Translations under genes and position numbers: made by a program | The notes under the pieces: generated by a model | Told to the model about the DNA's origin: nothing | The model's database searches: none | Seen by the model: the letters and a program-made list of their open reading frames with translations, nothing else | Part shown: piece by piece, positions 17,561-28,047 of the stretch | Layout: every line of letters starts with the position of its first letter | How positions within the stretch are numbered: the first letter of the stretch is position 1 | NCBI RefSeq assembly: GCF_014646075.1 | Contig: NZ_BMMT01000017.1 | Coordinates: 62,001-126,000, forward strand | Direction of reading: 5' to 3' | DNA: 64,000 bases | Origin: Saccharopolyspora thermophila | Lineage (GTDB): Bacteria > Actinomycetota > Actinomycetes > Mycobacteriales > Pseudonocardiaceae

Positions 17561-17945
17561 GCTCGCGGCCTCCTGTTCGAGGTTTGTCCGTGTTTGGGGA
17601 GCGTACGCCCTATTACCGACCGGTAACCATAGGGGCGGGCCCCGTGTCGGGAACAGTCGGTGATTCTGCGAGACCGCCGGGCGAAAAACTAGTTGTGCAT
17701 TTGTACAGGTTTCTGCGCTAGGCTGGGCCTGGCGGGACCGGGGTGGACGTGCCCGTGTTGCCGGGTTTTCCGGCGGTTGTTCCTGTTGGGCGTGCGCGGT
17801 GTCGCAACGGCGGAGTCGGGGCGGTCGCCGCACGGCCGTTCCCGAATCGCGGAACGATCGGGCTCGCCAGTGCGATGTTCGCCACATATTCGTTCGGCCG
17901 AACGGTGCGTTCGACGATGCCGTTCGCGAGCAAGGGGGTGCTGGG
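17561..17945. promoter_or_regulatory. Divergent intergenic region with a TTACCG-AC-CGGTAA palindrome
   Basis: 385 bases between the divergent Fe-S reductase and DUF1707 genes, with no supported gene. A perfect 6-bp-arm palindrome (TTACCGACCGGTAA) is at 17613-17626, about 53 bases upstream of the reductase ATG, a suitable place for a TetR-type operator. Just before the DUF1707 ATG lies AAGGGGG as the ribosome site. Confidence 0.55.
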
Positions 17946-18374
17946 ATGTCCGAGCCGGACAGGGCGGCGATGCGGGCGGCCGACGCCGACCGGGAAGCGG
18001 TCGCGGAACGGCTGCGGGTGGCCATGGACGAGGGCCGGCTGAGCCTCGCCGAGTACGACGAACGACTGCGGCGTGCCTACGCGGCGACGACGTTCGGCGA
18101 GCTTGCGCCGCTCACCGCCGACCTGCCCGAACCGGTGCCGCCGAAGAAGCCGGCCGAGGTCGTCCGGCGCGAGCGCGACAAGCGCAACCTGATCAAGGAG
18201 TGGCGCGACTGGGCCGGCACCGCCGTCATCCTCAGCGGGATCTGGCTGGTCACCTCGATCGCGTCCGGCGAACTCCACTTCTTCTGGCCGCTCATCCCGA
18301 TGGGCATCTGGGCTGTGATCAACGTCTCATACATGATCTTCCCGAGCAAGAAGGACCGCGAGGGCGACGACTGA
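17946..18374 (+). CDS. DUF1707 domain membrane protein
   Basis: 142 residues. N-terminal 55 residues match the DUF1707 SHOCT-like module: RAADADREAVAERL, then G-L-L-EYDERL--AYAA-T--EL. A charged linker (EVVRRERDKRNLIKEW) leads to two hydrophobic segments at about 92-108 and 112-130 and a basic/acidic tail. Such proteins are widespread in actinobacteria with unknown function, probably anchored at the membrane by the C-terminal hairpin. Followed 70 bases later by the SMR pump gene. Confidence 0.85.
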   Translation: MSEPDRAAMRAADADREAVAERLRVAMDEGRLSLAEYDERLRRAYAATTFGELAPLTADLPEPVPPKKPAEVVRRERDKRNLIKEWRDWAGTAVILSGIWLVTSIASGELHFFWPLIPMGIWAVINVSYMIFPSKKDREGDD

Positions 18375-18409
18375 TCCACCGGAGATCCGCCACGTAGACT
18401 CGCAAAGTA

Positions 18410-18421
18410 GGGCGATCGTCC
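18410..18421 (+). promoter_or_regulatory. Possible TetR operator upstream of the EmrE-type pump
   Basis: GGGCGATCGTCC is a near-perfect palindrome (10 of 12 positions symmetric) 23 bases upstream of the SMR start and about ten bases after a -10-like TAGACT (18395-18400). The position would suit autoregulation by the TetR encoded second in this operon. Short, so tentative. Confidence 0.4.
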
Positions 18422-18444
18422 AAGTTTTCTTCGCGGGAGGCTCC

Positions 18445-18768
18445 GTGGCGTACGTGTACCTGGTCGTGGCGATCCTGAGCGAGGTGCTCGCCACCGTGTC
18501 GTTGAAGCTCTCCGCGGGCTTCAGCAGGACCGTTCCGTCGGTCCTGGTCGTGGTCGGGTACCTCGTGGCGTTCAGCTCCCTGTCCGCGGTGCTCAGGCTC
18601 GGCCTGCCGGTCGGCGTCGTCTACGCCGTCTGGGCCGGGGTCGGGGTCGCCCTGGTGGCGATCATCGGCGCGGTGTTCCTCGGCGAATCGATCACCGCGG
18701 TGCAGATCGGTGGAATCGCGCTGATCATCGGCGGTGTTCTCGCGCTCGAACTGGGAGGCAGCCATTGA
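18445..18768 (+). CDS. Small multidrug resistance (EmrE/QacC-type) efflux protein
   Basis: 107 residues, four transmembrane helices, GTG start after GGGAGG. Helix 1 carries the membrane Glu13 (AILSEVLATVSLKLSAGF) that binds protons and cations in SMR pumps. The helix 1 sequence and the YAVWAGVG motif of helix 3 look like the EmrE/Qac subtype, without the Trp two residues after the Glu-x position seen in guanidinium exporters. Expected to work as an antiparallel homodimer exporting quaternary or aromatic cations. Overlaps the TetR gene by four bases (TTGA). Confidence 0.9.
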   Translation: MAYVYLVVAILSEVLATVSLKLSAGFSRTVPSVLVVVGYLVAFSSLSAVLRLGLPVGVVYAVWAGVGVALVAIIGAVFLGESITAVQIGGIALIIGGVLALELGGSH

Positions 18769-19403
18769 GCCCCGCGCGGCGCGACGCCGAGGAGACCGAC
18801 GGCAGGCGGATCAAGGGCGAGCGCCGCCGCCGGGCGATCATCGACGCCACGCTGCGGGTCATCGCCCGCGACGGCGTCGCCGCGGTCAGCCACCGCAACA
18901 TCGCCCGCGAGGCCGGGGTGCCGCCCGCCTCGATCTCCTACTACTTCGACGGGATCGACGACCTGCTGGTGGCGACCCTGCTGGAGAGCTGCGACGCGTT
19001 CGCCGCCGACATGGACGCGCTGCGCGAACGGGTCCGGCACCACGCCGAATGGCCCCGGGCGGTCGCCGAAGTGCTCGCCGAGATGGTTCGTGAGCACCGC
19101 GAACGCACCATCGGCGAGTACGAGCTGTACCTGCTGGCGGCCCGGCGGCCGGCGCTGCGCCCGGCGGCCCGCCGCTGGATCGAGATCGCCTCCGGGTATG
19201 TCAACGACGGCAAAGGCGGTGACCCGCCCGCCGTCCGGGCGCTGTTCGCGGTGCTCGACGGCCTGCTCATGCAGGCCCTGATCGCCGACGAACCGCCCAC
19301 CGCCGACGAGCTTGAACACACCCTGCGCTACGTCATGCAACCGGTGGACTACCTGCGCGAACGCGGCGTGTTCCCGGATGTCCCGGGCGGGGCCCAGGCG
19401 TAG
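18765..19403 (+). CDS. TetR family regulator, partner of the SMR pump
   Basis: 212 residues from a TTG inside the SMR stop (TTGA), with GGGAGG upstream; the overlap and ribosome site support this rare start. The helix-turn-helix is at about 25-70: RRAIIDATLRVIARDG, VSHRNIAREAGVPPASISYYF. The C-terminal ligand domain is generic. Co-translated with the pump, so it is probably its local repressor, derepressed by pump substrates. Confidence 0.9.
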   Translation: MSPARRDAEETDGRRIKGERRRRAIIDATLRVIARDGVAAVSHRNIAREAGVPPASISYYFDGIDDLLVATLLESCDAFAADMDALRERVRHHAEWPRAVAEVLAEMVREHRERTIGEYELYLLAARRPALRPAARRWIEIASGYVNDGKGGDPPAVRALFAVLDGLLMQALIADEPPTADELEHTLRYVMQPVDYLRERGVFPDVPGGAQA

Positions 19404-19441
19404 CTTCGGCCCCGGGACACAGACGACGTTCGGGGGCGGAG

Positions 19442-20251
19442 ATGGTCCGGGTGGGGCTCGCCGGTGCCGCGCTGCTGCTGGTCGGGGGCGCGGTGCTGGG
19501 CTGCGGAACCGGCGACGGCGGCCCCGGAGGTGGGCCGGGCGGTGGCCCCGGGCACGCGCGTACCAGCCAGGTCGAGGGCATCACGGCGGTCCGGCTGCTG
19601 CCGGGCGCCGGGGGTGTCTCGATCCGCCGTGAACCGGGCGGCACCGGCCGGGTGGAGCAGCGCGTGCGGATCTGGGACGGCTCGGACGCCCGCACCGACA
19701 AGCTGTACCACCGGGTCGAGGGCGGGACGTTGGTGCTGGACACCGAGTGCGGCCAGAACTGCAGCGTCGACTTCACCGTGTCGCTGCCCGACCAGGTGCC
19801 GGTCGACGGCGACCTCGGCGCGGGCTCGCTGGACGCCACCGACGTGGCGTCCGTCCGGGTCGGGGTCGGTTCCGGTGACATCGCGGCCCGCCACGTCCCG
19901 GGACCGGTCGAGGTCCGCACCGGCGCCGGCGGCATCACCCTCGACGACGTCGGCGGGAAGGTGTCCGCGGAGACCGGCAGCGGCGAGGTCGAGGGCCGCG
20001 ACCTGCGCGGCGGCGAGGTCGTCGCGACAACCTCGGCCGGTGACATCGCGCTGCACCTCATCGCGCCGCAGTCGGTCCAGGCCGAGTCCGGCACCGGCGG
20101 CATCGACCTCACGGTCCCGCAGGGCACCTACCGCGTCGAGACCGACACCGGCGTCGGCGAGGCCGAGATCGACGTCGCGCAGGACCCGGCCTCGCCGCGC
20201 CTGCTGAAGCTCAGCACCGGTACCGGGAGCATCAGGGTCCACGCGGGGTGA
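19442..20251 (+). CDS. DUF4097-type beta-repeat lipoprotein
   Basis: 269 residues. Signal sequence with a lipobox-like VLGC (Cys21), then a Gly/Pro spacer and a repetitive domain of short beta strands built on G(S/T)G-(D/G)I units, as in DUF4097 (bacterial adhesin-like, right-handed beta-helix). Two conserved cysteines sit in the T-CGQNCSVDF segment. Probably an outer-leaflet-anchored protein; its role is unknown. It is a tandem paralogue of the next gene, sharing the D-GWNCS/D-GQNCS segment, GDLGAGSL and the S(P)R-LKLSTG end. Confidence 0.8.
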   Translation: MVRVGLAGAALLLVGGAVLGCGTGDGGPGGGPGGGPGHARTSQVEGITAVRLLPGAGGVSIRREPGGTGRVEQRVRIWDGSDARTDKLYHRVEGGTLVLDTECGQNCSVDFTVSLPDQVPVDGDLGAGSLDATDVASVRVGVGSGDIAARHVPGPVEVRTGAGGITLDDVGGKVSAETGSGEVEGRDLRGGEVVATTSAGDIALHLIAPQSVQAESGTGGIDLTVPQGTYRVETDTGVGEAEIDVAQDPASPRLLKLSTGTGSIRVHAG

Positions 20252-20366
20252 GACCCTCCGGCGCACCCCGTGCATTCCGGGTTGCTTCAGGGGTGTCCCC
20301 GATGTTCGGCGATGATCACGCGCGTAACGTTGCTCGCGAACATCGGGTGGACAGGGGGAACCGACG

Positions 20367-21158
20367 ATGGGTCGGGTAGGGCTCGCGGTGGGCGGGGCGG
20401 TGCTGGTGCTGCTGGGGGGAGTGGCGCTGACCTGGGGGCCGCTGGCGACCGCCGAGGAACGCACCACCGCCCTGGACGGCATCGACCGCGTCGAACTCGT
20501 CGACGGCTCCGGTGACGTCCAGGTGCGCTACGTGCCGGGCGCGCGCGGCCAGGTCGTGCAGCGCGTGCACCGCTGGGGTGCCGCGTTCTGGGGCGGCGGT
20601 GACGCGGTCGAGCACCGGGTCGAGGACGGTGCGCTGGTGCTGGACGCCGACTGCGGCTGGAACTGCAGTGTGGACTACGAGGTCACGCTGCCCGTACCGG
20701 TCCCGGTGACCGGTGACCTCGGCGCCGGCTCGCTGCACGTGGTCGGCATGCGGGAGGTGCGCGCCGAGGTCGGCTCCGGCGAGATCGAGGTGGCGCAGGT
20801 CGACGGGCCGGTGGACGTGCGCACCGGGTCCGGGTCGATCATCCTCGACCGGCTCACCGGCGAGGTCGACGCCACCACCGGCAGCGGCGATATCGAGGGC
20901 CGCGGGCTGTCCGCCGCGGACCTGGTGCTCGACACCGACGCGGGCAGCATCGACCTGCGGATGACCACCGCGCCCACCTCGGCCGAGCTGACCACCGGCA
21001 GCGGGGACATCGAGCTCACGGTGCCCGCGGAGAGCTACCGCGTCGACTCCGACAGTGGCGCCGGCGACGTGAACGTCGACGTGGCTGAGGACCCGCAGTC
21101 GCCGCGGCACCTGAAGCTGTCGACCGGCAGCGGGGACATCCGGGTCCGCGGCGTCTGA
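20367..21158 (+). CDS. DUF4097-type beta-repeat protein, membrane anchored
   Basis: 263 residues, paralogue of the preceding gene. An N-terminal hydrophobic segment (about 5-24) lacks a lipobox Cys, so it is a signal anchor or cleaved signal. The body has the same repeat pattern (GSGEI, TGSGSI, TGSGDIEG, TDAGSID, TGSGDIE, TGSGDIR) and the same C-x3-C pair (CGWNC near residue 95). No catalytic motif. The two genes probably arose by local duplication and then diverged in how the protein is attached. Confidence 0.78.
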   Translation: MGRVGLAVGGAVLVLLGGVALTWGPLATAEERTTALDGIDRVELVDGSGDVQVRYVPGARGQVVQRVHRWGAAFWGGGDAVEHRVEDGALVLDADCGWNCSVDYEVTLPVPVPVTGDLGAGSLHVVGMREVRAEVGSGEIEVAQVDGPVDVRTGSGSIILDRLTGEVDATTGSGDIEGRGLSAADLVLDTDAGSIDLRMTTAPTSAELTTGSGDIELTVPAESYRVDSDSGAGDVNVDVAEDPQSPRHLKLSTGSGDIRVRGV

Positions 21159-21215
21159 ACCCCGGTCGCCCACCTCGACATGGCGGCCGGCCCACCTGTC
21201 GGCCGCATCACGCCG

Positions 21216-21241
21216 GGAACTCCCGACGCAGGTCAACCGTT
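21216..21241 (+). promoter_or_regulatory. SigR/SigH-type promoter upstream of dnaK
   Basis: GGAAC at 21216-21220 and GTT at 21239-21241 with exactly 18 bases between, the known consensus spacing for SigR/SigH (thiol-oxidative and heat stress) promoters in actinobacteria. It lies 140 bases upstream of dnaK and just before the first HAIR site. Confidence 0.7.
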
Positions 21242-21255
21242 CTGCTGGCAGAAAG

Positions 21256-21276
21256 CTTGAGTGAGTCGCGCTCAAC
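21256..21276 (+). promoter_or_regulatory. HAIR operator 1 (HspR site)
   Basis: CTTGAGT-N7-GCTCAAC against the HAIR consensus CTTGAGT-N7-ACTCAAG. It sits just downstream of the SigR-type -10 element, where HspR binding would block transcription. Confidence 0.9.
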
Positions 21277-21280
21277 CCGT

Positions 21281-21310
21281 TTGACGTTGGTGACGCGCGA
21301 TGGGTAAAAC
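21281..21310 (+). promoter_or_regulatory. Possible housekeeping-type promoter of dnaK
   Basis: TTGACG (21281-21286) and TAAAAC (21305-21310) are separated by 18 bases, a fair vegetative promoter lying between the two HAIR operators. Base matches only; start site unknown. Confidence 0.5.
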
Positions 21311-21330
21311 TTGAGTGAGCAAGGCTCAAG
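21310..21330 (+). promoter_or_regulatory. HAIR operator 2 (HspR site)
   Basis: CTTGAGT-N7-GCTCAAG, one mismatch from the consensus inverted repeat. It overlaps the end of the putative -10 element and lies 50 bases upstream of the dnaK ATG. Confidence 0.93.
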
Positions 21331-21380
21331 CGCCTCGACGGCGGTTGGGCGCACGGGCGACAAGTCGGGAGGAATCCAGC

Positions 21381-23236
<1,856 letters not shown>

Positions 23237-23240
<4 letters not shown>

Positions 23241-23932
23241 CTTCGGACAGGCCGGAAATGTCGCGCAACGAAGGTGAGCAGGAGCCGGTGGTGGTCCGGG
23301 ACCGCCGGCGCATCGACCCGGTGACCGGTCAGCGCCGGACTCCTGCTCCGAGCGGAGAAGAGGCGCAGGTGGCCGAAAGCATGTCCGGCACGCTCGACGA
23401 CGAACTGGTCGACGGCTCCGAGCAGGCCGCGGCGGCGGCCGAGCAGGAACAGCCGGCCGGTGCGGCGTCGGCCGGGCTGCAGCAGAAGGTCGACGAGCTC
23501 ACCGAGGACCTCAAGCGGGTCACCGCCGAGTACGCGAACTACCGCAAGCGGGTGGAACGCGACCGCGAGGCGGTGATCGTCGCGGCGAAGGCATCGGTGG
23601 CCAGTGACCTGCTGACGGTGCTCGACGATCTGGAGCGTGCCGAGGCCCACGGCGACCTCAACGGGGCGTTCAAGGCCGTCGCGGACAAGCTGATCGCGAC
23701 GCTCAACTCGGCCGGGCTGGAGGCATTCGGTCAGGAGGGCGACGAGTTCGACCCGTCGGTGCACGAGGCGGTGCAGCACAGCACCTCCCCCGACGTGTCG
23801 GGCCCGACCGTGACCACCGTGCTGCGCCGCGGCTACAGATTCGCCGACCGGGTGCTGCGCCCGGCAATGGTCGCGGTGACCGACCACGAGCCGGCCGCCG
23901 CGGCCGACGAGAACCAGGCCGAGCAGGATTGA
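23237..23932 (+). CDS. grpE: Nucleotide exchange factor GrpE
   Basis: 231 residues. The GTG start overlaps the dnaK stop (GTGA). A long acidic, disordered N-terminus (to about 80) precedes the coiled coil ([25 protein letters not shown]) and the beta-domain with the GEEFDP-HEA motif as [11 protein letters not shown]. It releases ADP from DnaK. Length is above the E. coli protein because of the N-terminal tail, as in other actinobacteria. Confidence 0.97.
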
Positions 23933-23957
23933 TCAGCAGCGAAGGGAGGGACGTCCG

Positions 23958-25121
23958 GTGAGTGCTCGGGAATGGATTGAGAAGGATTTCTACGCCGAAC
24001 TGGGCGTCTCCTCCGACGCCTCGGCCGACGAGATCAAGAAGGCATACCGGAAGCTGGCGCGGGAGAACCACCCCGACGCCAACCCCGGCAACGCCCAGGC
24101 CGAGGCCAAGTTCAAGGCCGTCTCCGAGGCGTACGGGGTGCTCTCCGACCCGGAGAAGCGCAAGCAGTACGACGAGGCCCGCCGGCTGTTCGGGTCGGGC
24201 GCGTTCGGCGGCCAGGGCGGCGGTTTCGGCGGTTTCGGCGGGCCGGGGGGCTTCGACCTCGGCGACCTGTTCGGCGGTTCCCAGGGCGTCGGTGGCCTCG
24301 GCGATCTGTTCGGGGGCCTGTTCGGCAACCGGCGACCCGGTGCCACCGGCACGGCCAACCGGCCGCGGCGCGGCGCCGACGTCGAGACCGAGGTCCGCAT
24401 CGACTTCACCGAGTCGGTGCGCGGAGCCACCGTCCCGCTGCGGCTGTCCAGCCCGGCGACCTGCGCGACCTGCCGCGGTTCGGGTGCCCGGCCGGGCACC
24501 CGGCCGCGCACCTGCCCCACCTGCGCCGGGTCGGGTCTGGTGACCCGCAACCAGGGGGCGTTCGCGTTCAGCGAGCCGTGCCCGGACTGCCGGGGGCGAG
24601 GGTCGCTGATCGACTCGCCGTGCCCGGACTGCCGGGGTGAGGGGGTCAGCACCCGCAGCCGGACACTGACCGTGCGCATCCCGGCCGGGGTGTCCGACGG
24701 GCAGCGGATCAGGCTGGCCGGCCAGGGCGAACCGGGGCGGCACGGCGCCGCGGCCGGTGACCTGTACGTGGTGGTGCACGTCAGCCCGCACCGGGTGTTC
24801 GGACGTTCCGGTGATGATCTGACGATCACGGTGCCGGTGACCTTCCCCGAACTCGCGCTGGGCACTACGTTGACCGTGCCGACCCTGGACGGAAAGGTCA
24901 CGCTCAAGGTCCCGGCCGGGACCAGCAGCGGCCGCACCTTCCGGGTGCGCGGCAGGGGCGTGGGCAAGAAGGACGGCAGCAGTGGGGATCTGCTGGTGAC
25001 GCTTCAGGTCGCAGTTCCGTCCAAGTTGGACGGCAAGGCGGCCGAGGCGCTGGCGGACTACGCGAGGGCGACCGCCGACCACGATCCGCGACGCGAGCTG
25101 AACGAGCTGCTCGGGAGGTAA
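23958..25121 (+). CDS. dnaJ: Co-chaperone DnaJ
   Basis: 387 residues from GTG with AGGGAGGG upstream. J domain at 10-75 with HPD at 38-40, a Gly/Phe-rich region at about 83-130, four CxxCxGxG zinc repeats ([32 protein letters not shown]) and a C-terminal substrate-binding domain. Canonical type I DnaJ. It stimulates DnaK ATPase. Two bases separate it from hspR. Confidence 0.97.
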   Translation: MSAREWIEKDFYAELGVSSDASADEIKKAYRKLARENHPDANPGNAQAEAKFKAVSEAYGVLSDPEKRKQYDEARRLFGSGAFGGQGGGFGGFGGPGGFDLGDLFGGSQGVGGLGDLFGGLFGNRRPGATGTANRPRRGADVETEVRIDFTESVRGATVPLRLSSPATCATCRGSGARPGTRPRTCPTCAGSGLVTRNQGAFAFSEPCPDCRGRGSLIDSPCPDCRGEGVSTRSRTLTVRIPAGVSDGQRIRLAGQGEPGRHGAAAGDLYVVVHVSPHRVFGRSGDDLTITVPVTFPELALGTTLTVPTLDGKVTLKVPAGTSSGRTFRVRGRGVGKKDGSSGDLLVTLQVAVPSKLDGKAAEALADYARATADHDPRRELNELLGR

Positions 25122-25123
25122 TC

Positions 25124-25579
25124 ATGGCCGGTCGCCGTACATCCGAGCCTGGCTTCGGGTTCCCGCCCGGGGCCAACGAGGACACGCCGATGTTCGTGAT
25201 CTCGGTCGCCGCCCAGCTCTCCGGTCTGCACGCGCAGACGCTGCGCAGCTACGACCGGCTCGGCCTGGTCTCGCCCGGGCGAACTCCGGCGGGCGGTCGG
25301 CGTTACTCGCTGCGCGACATCGCCCTGCTCCGTGAGGTGCAGCGGCTGTCGCAGGAGGAGGGCGTCAACCTGGCGGGCATCAAGCGCATCATCGAGTTGG
25401 AGAACGAGGTCGATGCGCTGCGCGCGAAGGTCCAGGAGCTCACCGAGGAGGTGGCGGCGGCGCACGCCGCGGCCGAGCAGGCGGCGGCCCGCATCCACGC
25501 CTCCTACCGCCGGGACCTGGTGCCGGTTCGGCAGGAAACAGCACTGGTCGTCTGGAAACCCGACCGCAAGCGCAGGTAA
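25124..25579 (+). CDS. hspR: Heat-shock repressor HspR (MerR family)
   Basis: 151 residues. MerR-type winged helix near 25-90: ISVAAQLSGLHAQTLRSYDRLGLVSP then GGRRYS, followed by a coiled coil (LENEVDALRAKVQELTEEV) and a basic tail. HspR binds HAIR repeats as a repressor of the dnaK operon, with DnaK as co-repressor; two such repeats lie upstream of dnaK and one upstream of clpB in this window. Confidence 0.97.
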   Translation: MAGRRTSEPGFGFPPGANEDTPMFVISVAAQLSGLHAQTLRSYDRLGLVSPGRTPAGGRRYSLRDIALLREVQRLSQEEGVNLAGIKRIIELENEVDALRAKVQELTEEVAAAHAAAEQAAARIHASYRRDLVPVRQETALVVWKPDRKRR

Positions 25580-25661
25580 GAGACGCCGACAGTCAGCGGC
25601 GTCTTCCGTCTTGTTCGCCCCGGCCACCTGGCACCGCGAGCTTCGCTGGGTCCGGACAGCG

Positions 25662-26834
25662 TCAGTCCAGGGTGAACGGGTCGTAGCGGATGTGATCCAG
25701 CGGCGTGCCCGCGACGAGCATGCGGGAGACCGTGGCCCGGATCATCGCCGGGGAGCCGCTCACCAGCACGTCCCAGTCCCGCCACGCGCCGTAGCGGGTG
25801 ACCACCTCGGCGAGGGTGCCGTGCTCGGCGCCCGACACCTCGGGCTCGTTCTCCAGGACCGGCGTGATCGTCAGCCACGGGTTGCTCATCGCGATCCGCT
25901 GGAGGTTCTCCAGGTCGTAGAGGTCCTCGCGGGTCCGGCCGCCGTAGAACAGCTGCACGCGCGGGTTGTCCCCGTACTGGGCCAGCTCGTCGATGATCGC
26001 GTGCATCGGGGCGACCCCGGTGCCGCCGGCGATCATGAGCACGTCCGGGGAGGTCTCCCGGTCCACGGTCAACCGGCCCATGGGCGAACCGATCCGCCAC
26101 TGGTCGCCGGGCCGGGCGTGGCCGACCAGCGCACGGCTGACCCAACCGCCCTCCACGGCCCGCACGTGGAACTCCATGATCCCGTCGTCCGCGGGCGCGT
26201 TGGCCGGGGTCAGGTAGCGCCACAGCCTGGGCCGCTGCGGCACCTCCACGCTCACGTACTGCCCGGGCAGGTACGGCACCGGGTGGTCGGGCTGGACCCG
26301 GATCACCGCCACGTCCCAGCTGAGCCGTTCGTGGTGGATGACCTCGCCGTTGTACCAGGCGGGGCCGTCGTCGGCGGCGGCCGCCTCGGTCATCGCCGAG
26401 GCCATCACGGTGTATGCCTCCGCCCAGGCGCGCTCGACCTGGTCGGTCCAGGCGTCACCCGCGTACTTCTTGATCGCGGCGAGCAGCGCGGTGCCCACCG
26501 CCTCGTAGTGTTCGGTCACCACGCCGAACTTGCGGTGGTCGCGGCCGAGCTGGTGCAGGAACGGCAGCAGCTCGTCGGGCTTGTCGACCATCTGGATCAC
26601 ATGCACCAGTGCCCGCAGCAGGCGGCTGCGCTGCACTTCCATGTTCACCGCGAAGAGCTCGCGAGTGGAGGGGCAGAGGCTGAAGAGCATCCCGTAGAAG
26701 TACTTCGCCACCTCGTCGGCGTGTGGCTCCACCACGGCGTAGCTCTCGCGGATCAGGCGAACCATCCTGCTCACACCGGAGGGCGTCGGCTCGCGGTTCG
26801 GGGGTTCGGGGATCGGTACGGCGTTCGCTGTCAT
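25662..26834 (-). CDS. Flavohemoglobin-type globin-reductase fusion
   Basis: 390 residues. An N-terminal globin (about 20-155) with a likely proximal His in QLGRDHRKFGV, then an FAD/NAD(P) ferredoxin-reductase module. The flavin motif is WRYLTPAN rather than the usual RxYS, and the nucleotide motif is GGTGVAPM near 278. Family members detoxify nitric oxide (NO dioxygenase), but actinobacteria also have type II flavohemoglobins with other activities, Mtb Rv0385 being one; which applies is unresolved. Divergent from a PPOX-fold gene, which may share its regulation. Confidence 0.88.
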   Translation of the reverse strand: MTANAVPIPEPPNREPTPSGVSRMVRLIRESYAVVEPHADEVAKYFYGMLFSLCPSTRELFAVNMEVQRSRLLRALVHVIQMVDKPDELLPFLHQLGRDHRKFGVVTEHYEAVGTALLAAIKKYAGDAWTDQVERAWAEAYTVMASAMTEAAAADDGPAWYNGEVIHHERLSWDVAVIRVQPDHPVPYLPGQYVSVEVPQRPRLWRYLTPANAPADDGIMEFHVRAVEGGWVSRALVGHARPGDQWRIGSPMGRLTVDRETSPDVLMIAGGTGVAPMHAIIDELAQYGDNPRVQLFYGGRTREDLYDLENLQRIAMSNPWLTITPVLENEPEVSGAEHGTLAEVVTRYGAWRDWDVLVSGSPAMIRATVSRMLVAGTPLDHIRYDPFTLD

Positions 26835-26957
26835 GCTTCGGGTGCAGTCTTCTCCACGTTGGCGGTCGTACCCGGGGCAGGCACACCGCTACTTGCAAGC
26901 GTCCCCCGACACATGGTGGACCCTAACTCCTGTTCGGTGACAGGTGTGCCTTGATGC

Positions 26958-26969
26958 CACTCTTGAGTG
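26958..26969. promoter_or_regulatory. Inverted repeat in the flavohemoglobin/PPOX divergent region
   Basis: CACTC-TT-GAGTG, 5-bp arms, lies between the two divergent genes (region 26835-27057). It may be an operator for a shared regulator; too short to name. Confidence 0.35.
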
Positions 26970-27057
26970 CTTTCTGACTACATGTCGTTGATGATGCATG
27001 GCCCCGTTGGGCGAACGCAGTATCCACCGCTCCGAGTCACGAGAAGGGCGTGACACG

Positions 27058-27846
27058 GTGGGCCGCGTGACCCCCGATCAGCTGACTCCGACCGGCACCG
27101 CTGACGCCGCGTTGCTGGCCCTCGAACTGTCCGATCCGCCGTCCCCCGCGCGGCGGGTCACCACCCCGCTCCAGCACCACGAGCTGGTGCCACCGCTCGA
27201 CCCGTTCGGCGAGGACCGGCCGGTCCCGCTGCCCGGTTCCGCCGGCGAACATCTGCTGCAGCGCGCCTTCGGCACCGACAAGCGGGCCCGGCGGTTCTAC
27301 GACGAGCAGGTGCTGGACCACCTGAACGCCGAGATGAAGGAGTTCATCGGCCGCATGGAGATGGCCTTCGTGGCCACCTCGGACACTCGCGGCGAGTGCG
27401 ACGCCAGCCTGCGCGCCGGTCCGCCCGGGTTCATCCAGGTTCTCGACGACCGCCACCTGTGCTACCCCGAGTACCGGGGTAACGGCGTGCTGGCCAGCCT
27501 CGGCAACATCAGTGAGAACCCGCACATCGGGATCCTGCTGGTGGACTTCGTGACCGACCTGATCGGTCTGCACGTCAACGGCCGGGCCCGCATCGTCGAG
27601 GATGCCGACATGCGGGCGATCCACCCGGCGCTGCCGGCGGAGTTCGACCGCGGCCGGACGCCCGAGCGCTGGGTGGTGGTGCAGGTCGAGGAGGCGTACG
27701 TCCACTGCCGCAAGCACATCCCCCGGATGGTCCCGGTGCACCGGCAGCGCAGCTGGGGCACCGACGACAGCAGGCGCAAGGGCGGTGACTACTTCGGCGC
27801 CAAGGGCACGCCGCGCCCCTGGCACCGCGAGCCCGCCACCTCCTGA
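27058..27846 (+). CDS. Pyridoxamine 5'-phosphate oxidase (PPOX) family protein
   Basis: 262 residues from GTG, chosen because GAGAAGGG lies about nine bases upstream; an ATG at 26998 lacks a ribosome site. After a 70-residue N-terminal tail, the split-barrel flavin fold is seen: EFIGRMEMAFVATSD, GECDASLRAGPPGFIQV, YRGNGVLASLGNISENPHIGILLVDF and GRARIVED. Members bind FMN, F420 or heme; PPOX fold only is supported here. Opposite the flavohemoglobin gene, so a role in reactive nitrogen or oxygen stress is an inference from context. Confidence 0.82.
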   Translation: MGRVTPDQLTPTGTADAALLALELSDPPSPARRVTTPLQHHELVPPLDPFGEDRPVPLPGSAGEHLLQRAFGTDKRARRFYDEQVLDHLNAEMKEFIGRMEMAFVATSDTRGECDASLRAGPPGFIQVLDDRHLCYPEYRGNGVLASLGNISENPHIGILLVDFVTDLIGLHVNGRARIVEDADMRAIHPALPAEFDRGRTPERWVVVQVEEAYVHCRKHIPRMVPVHRQRSWGTDDSRRKGGDYFGAKGTPRPWHREPATS

Positions 27847-28047
27847 CGCCGCTGGCCGGAGCCCCTGCCCCTCCTGAAGCCTGGCCCGGGAAGGAAATGT
27901 GGGAGAGCCCGCGCCCGCCCCCCGGGGCAAGCCCCCAGATCTGGGCAAACCTGGGAGCTTAGAGTGGGCGAAACGGACTAGCGTTGGACCTGCGGGTACC
28001 GGCGCGTGGTGCCTCCCGGACCGGGTGGAGGCGCGGGTGGGAGAGCA

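Noticed and set aside
15332..17626. 764-residue plus-strand frame opposite the Fe-S reductase
   Set aside because: Antisense shadow (His/Arg/Ala rich); the reductase has clear Fe-S and CCG motifs on the other strand.
27934..27945. CCCAGATCTGGG palindrome between the PPOX and MarR genes
   Set aside because: Short, self-complementary with no nearby promoter element; could be chance, so not called an operator.
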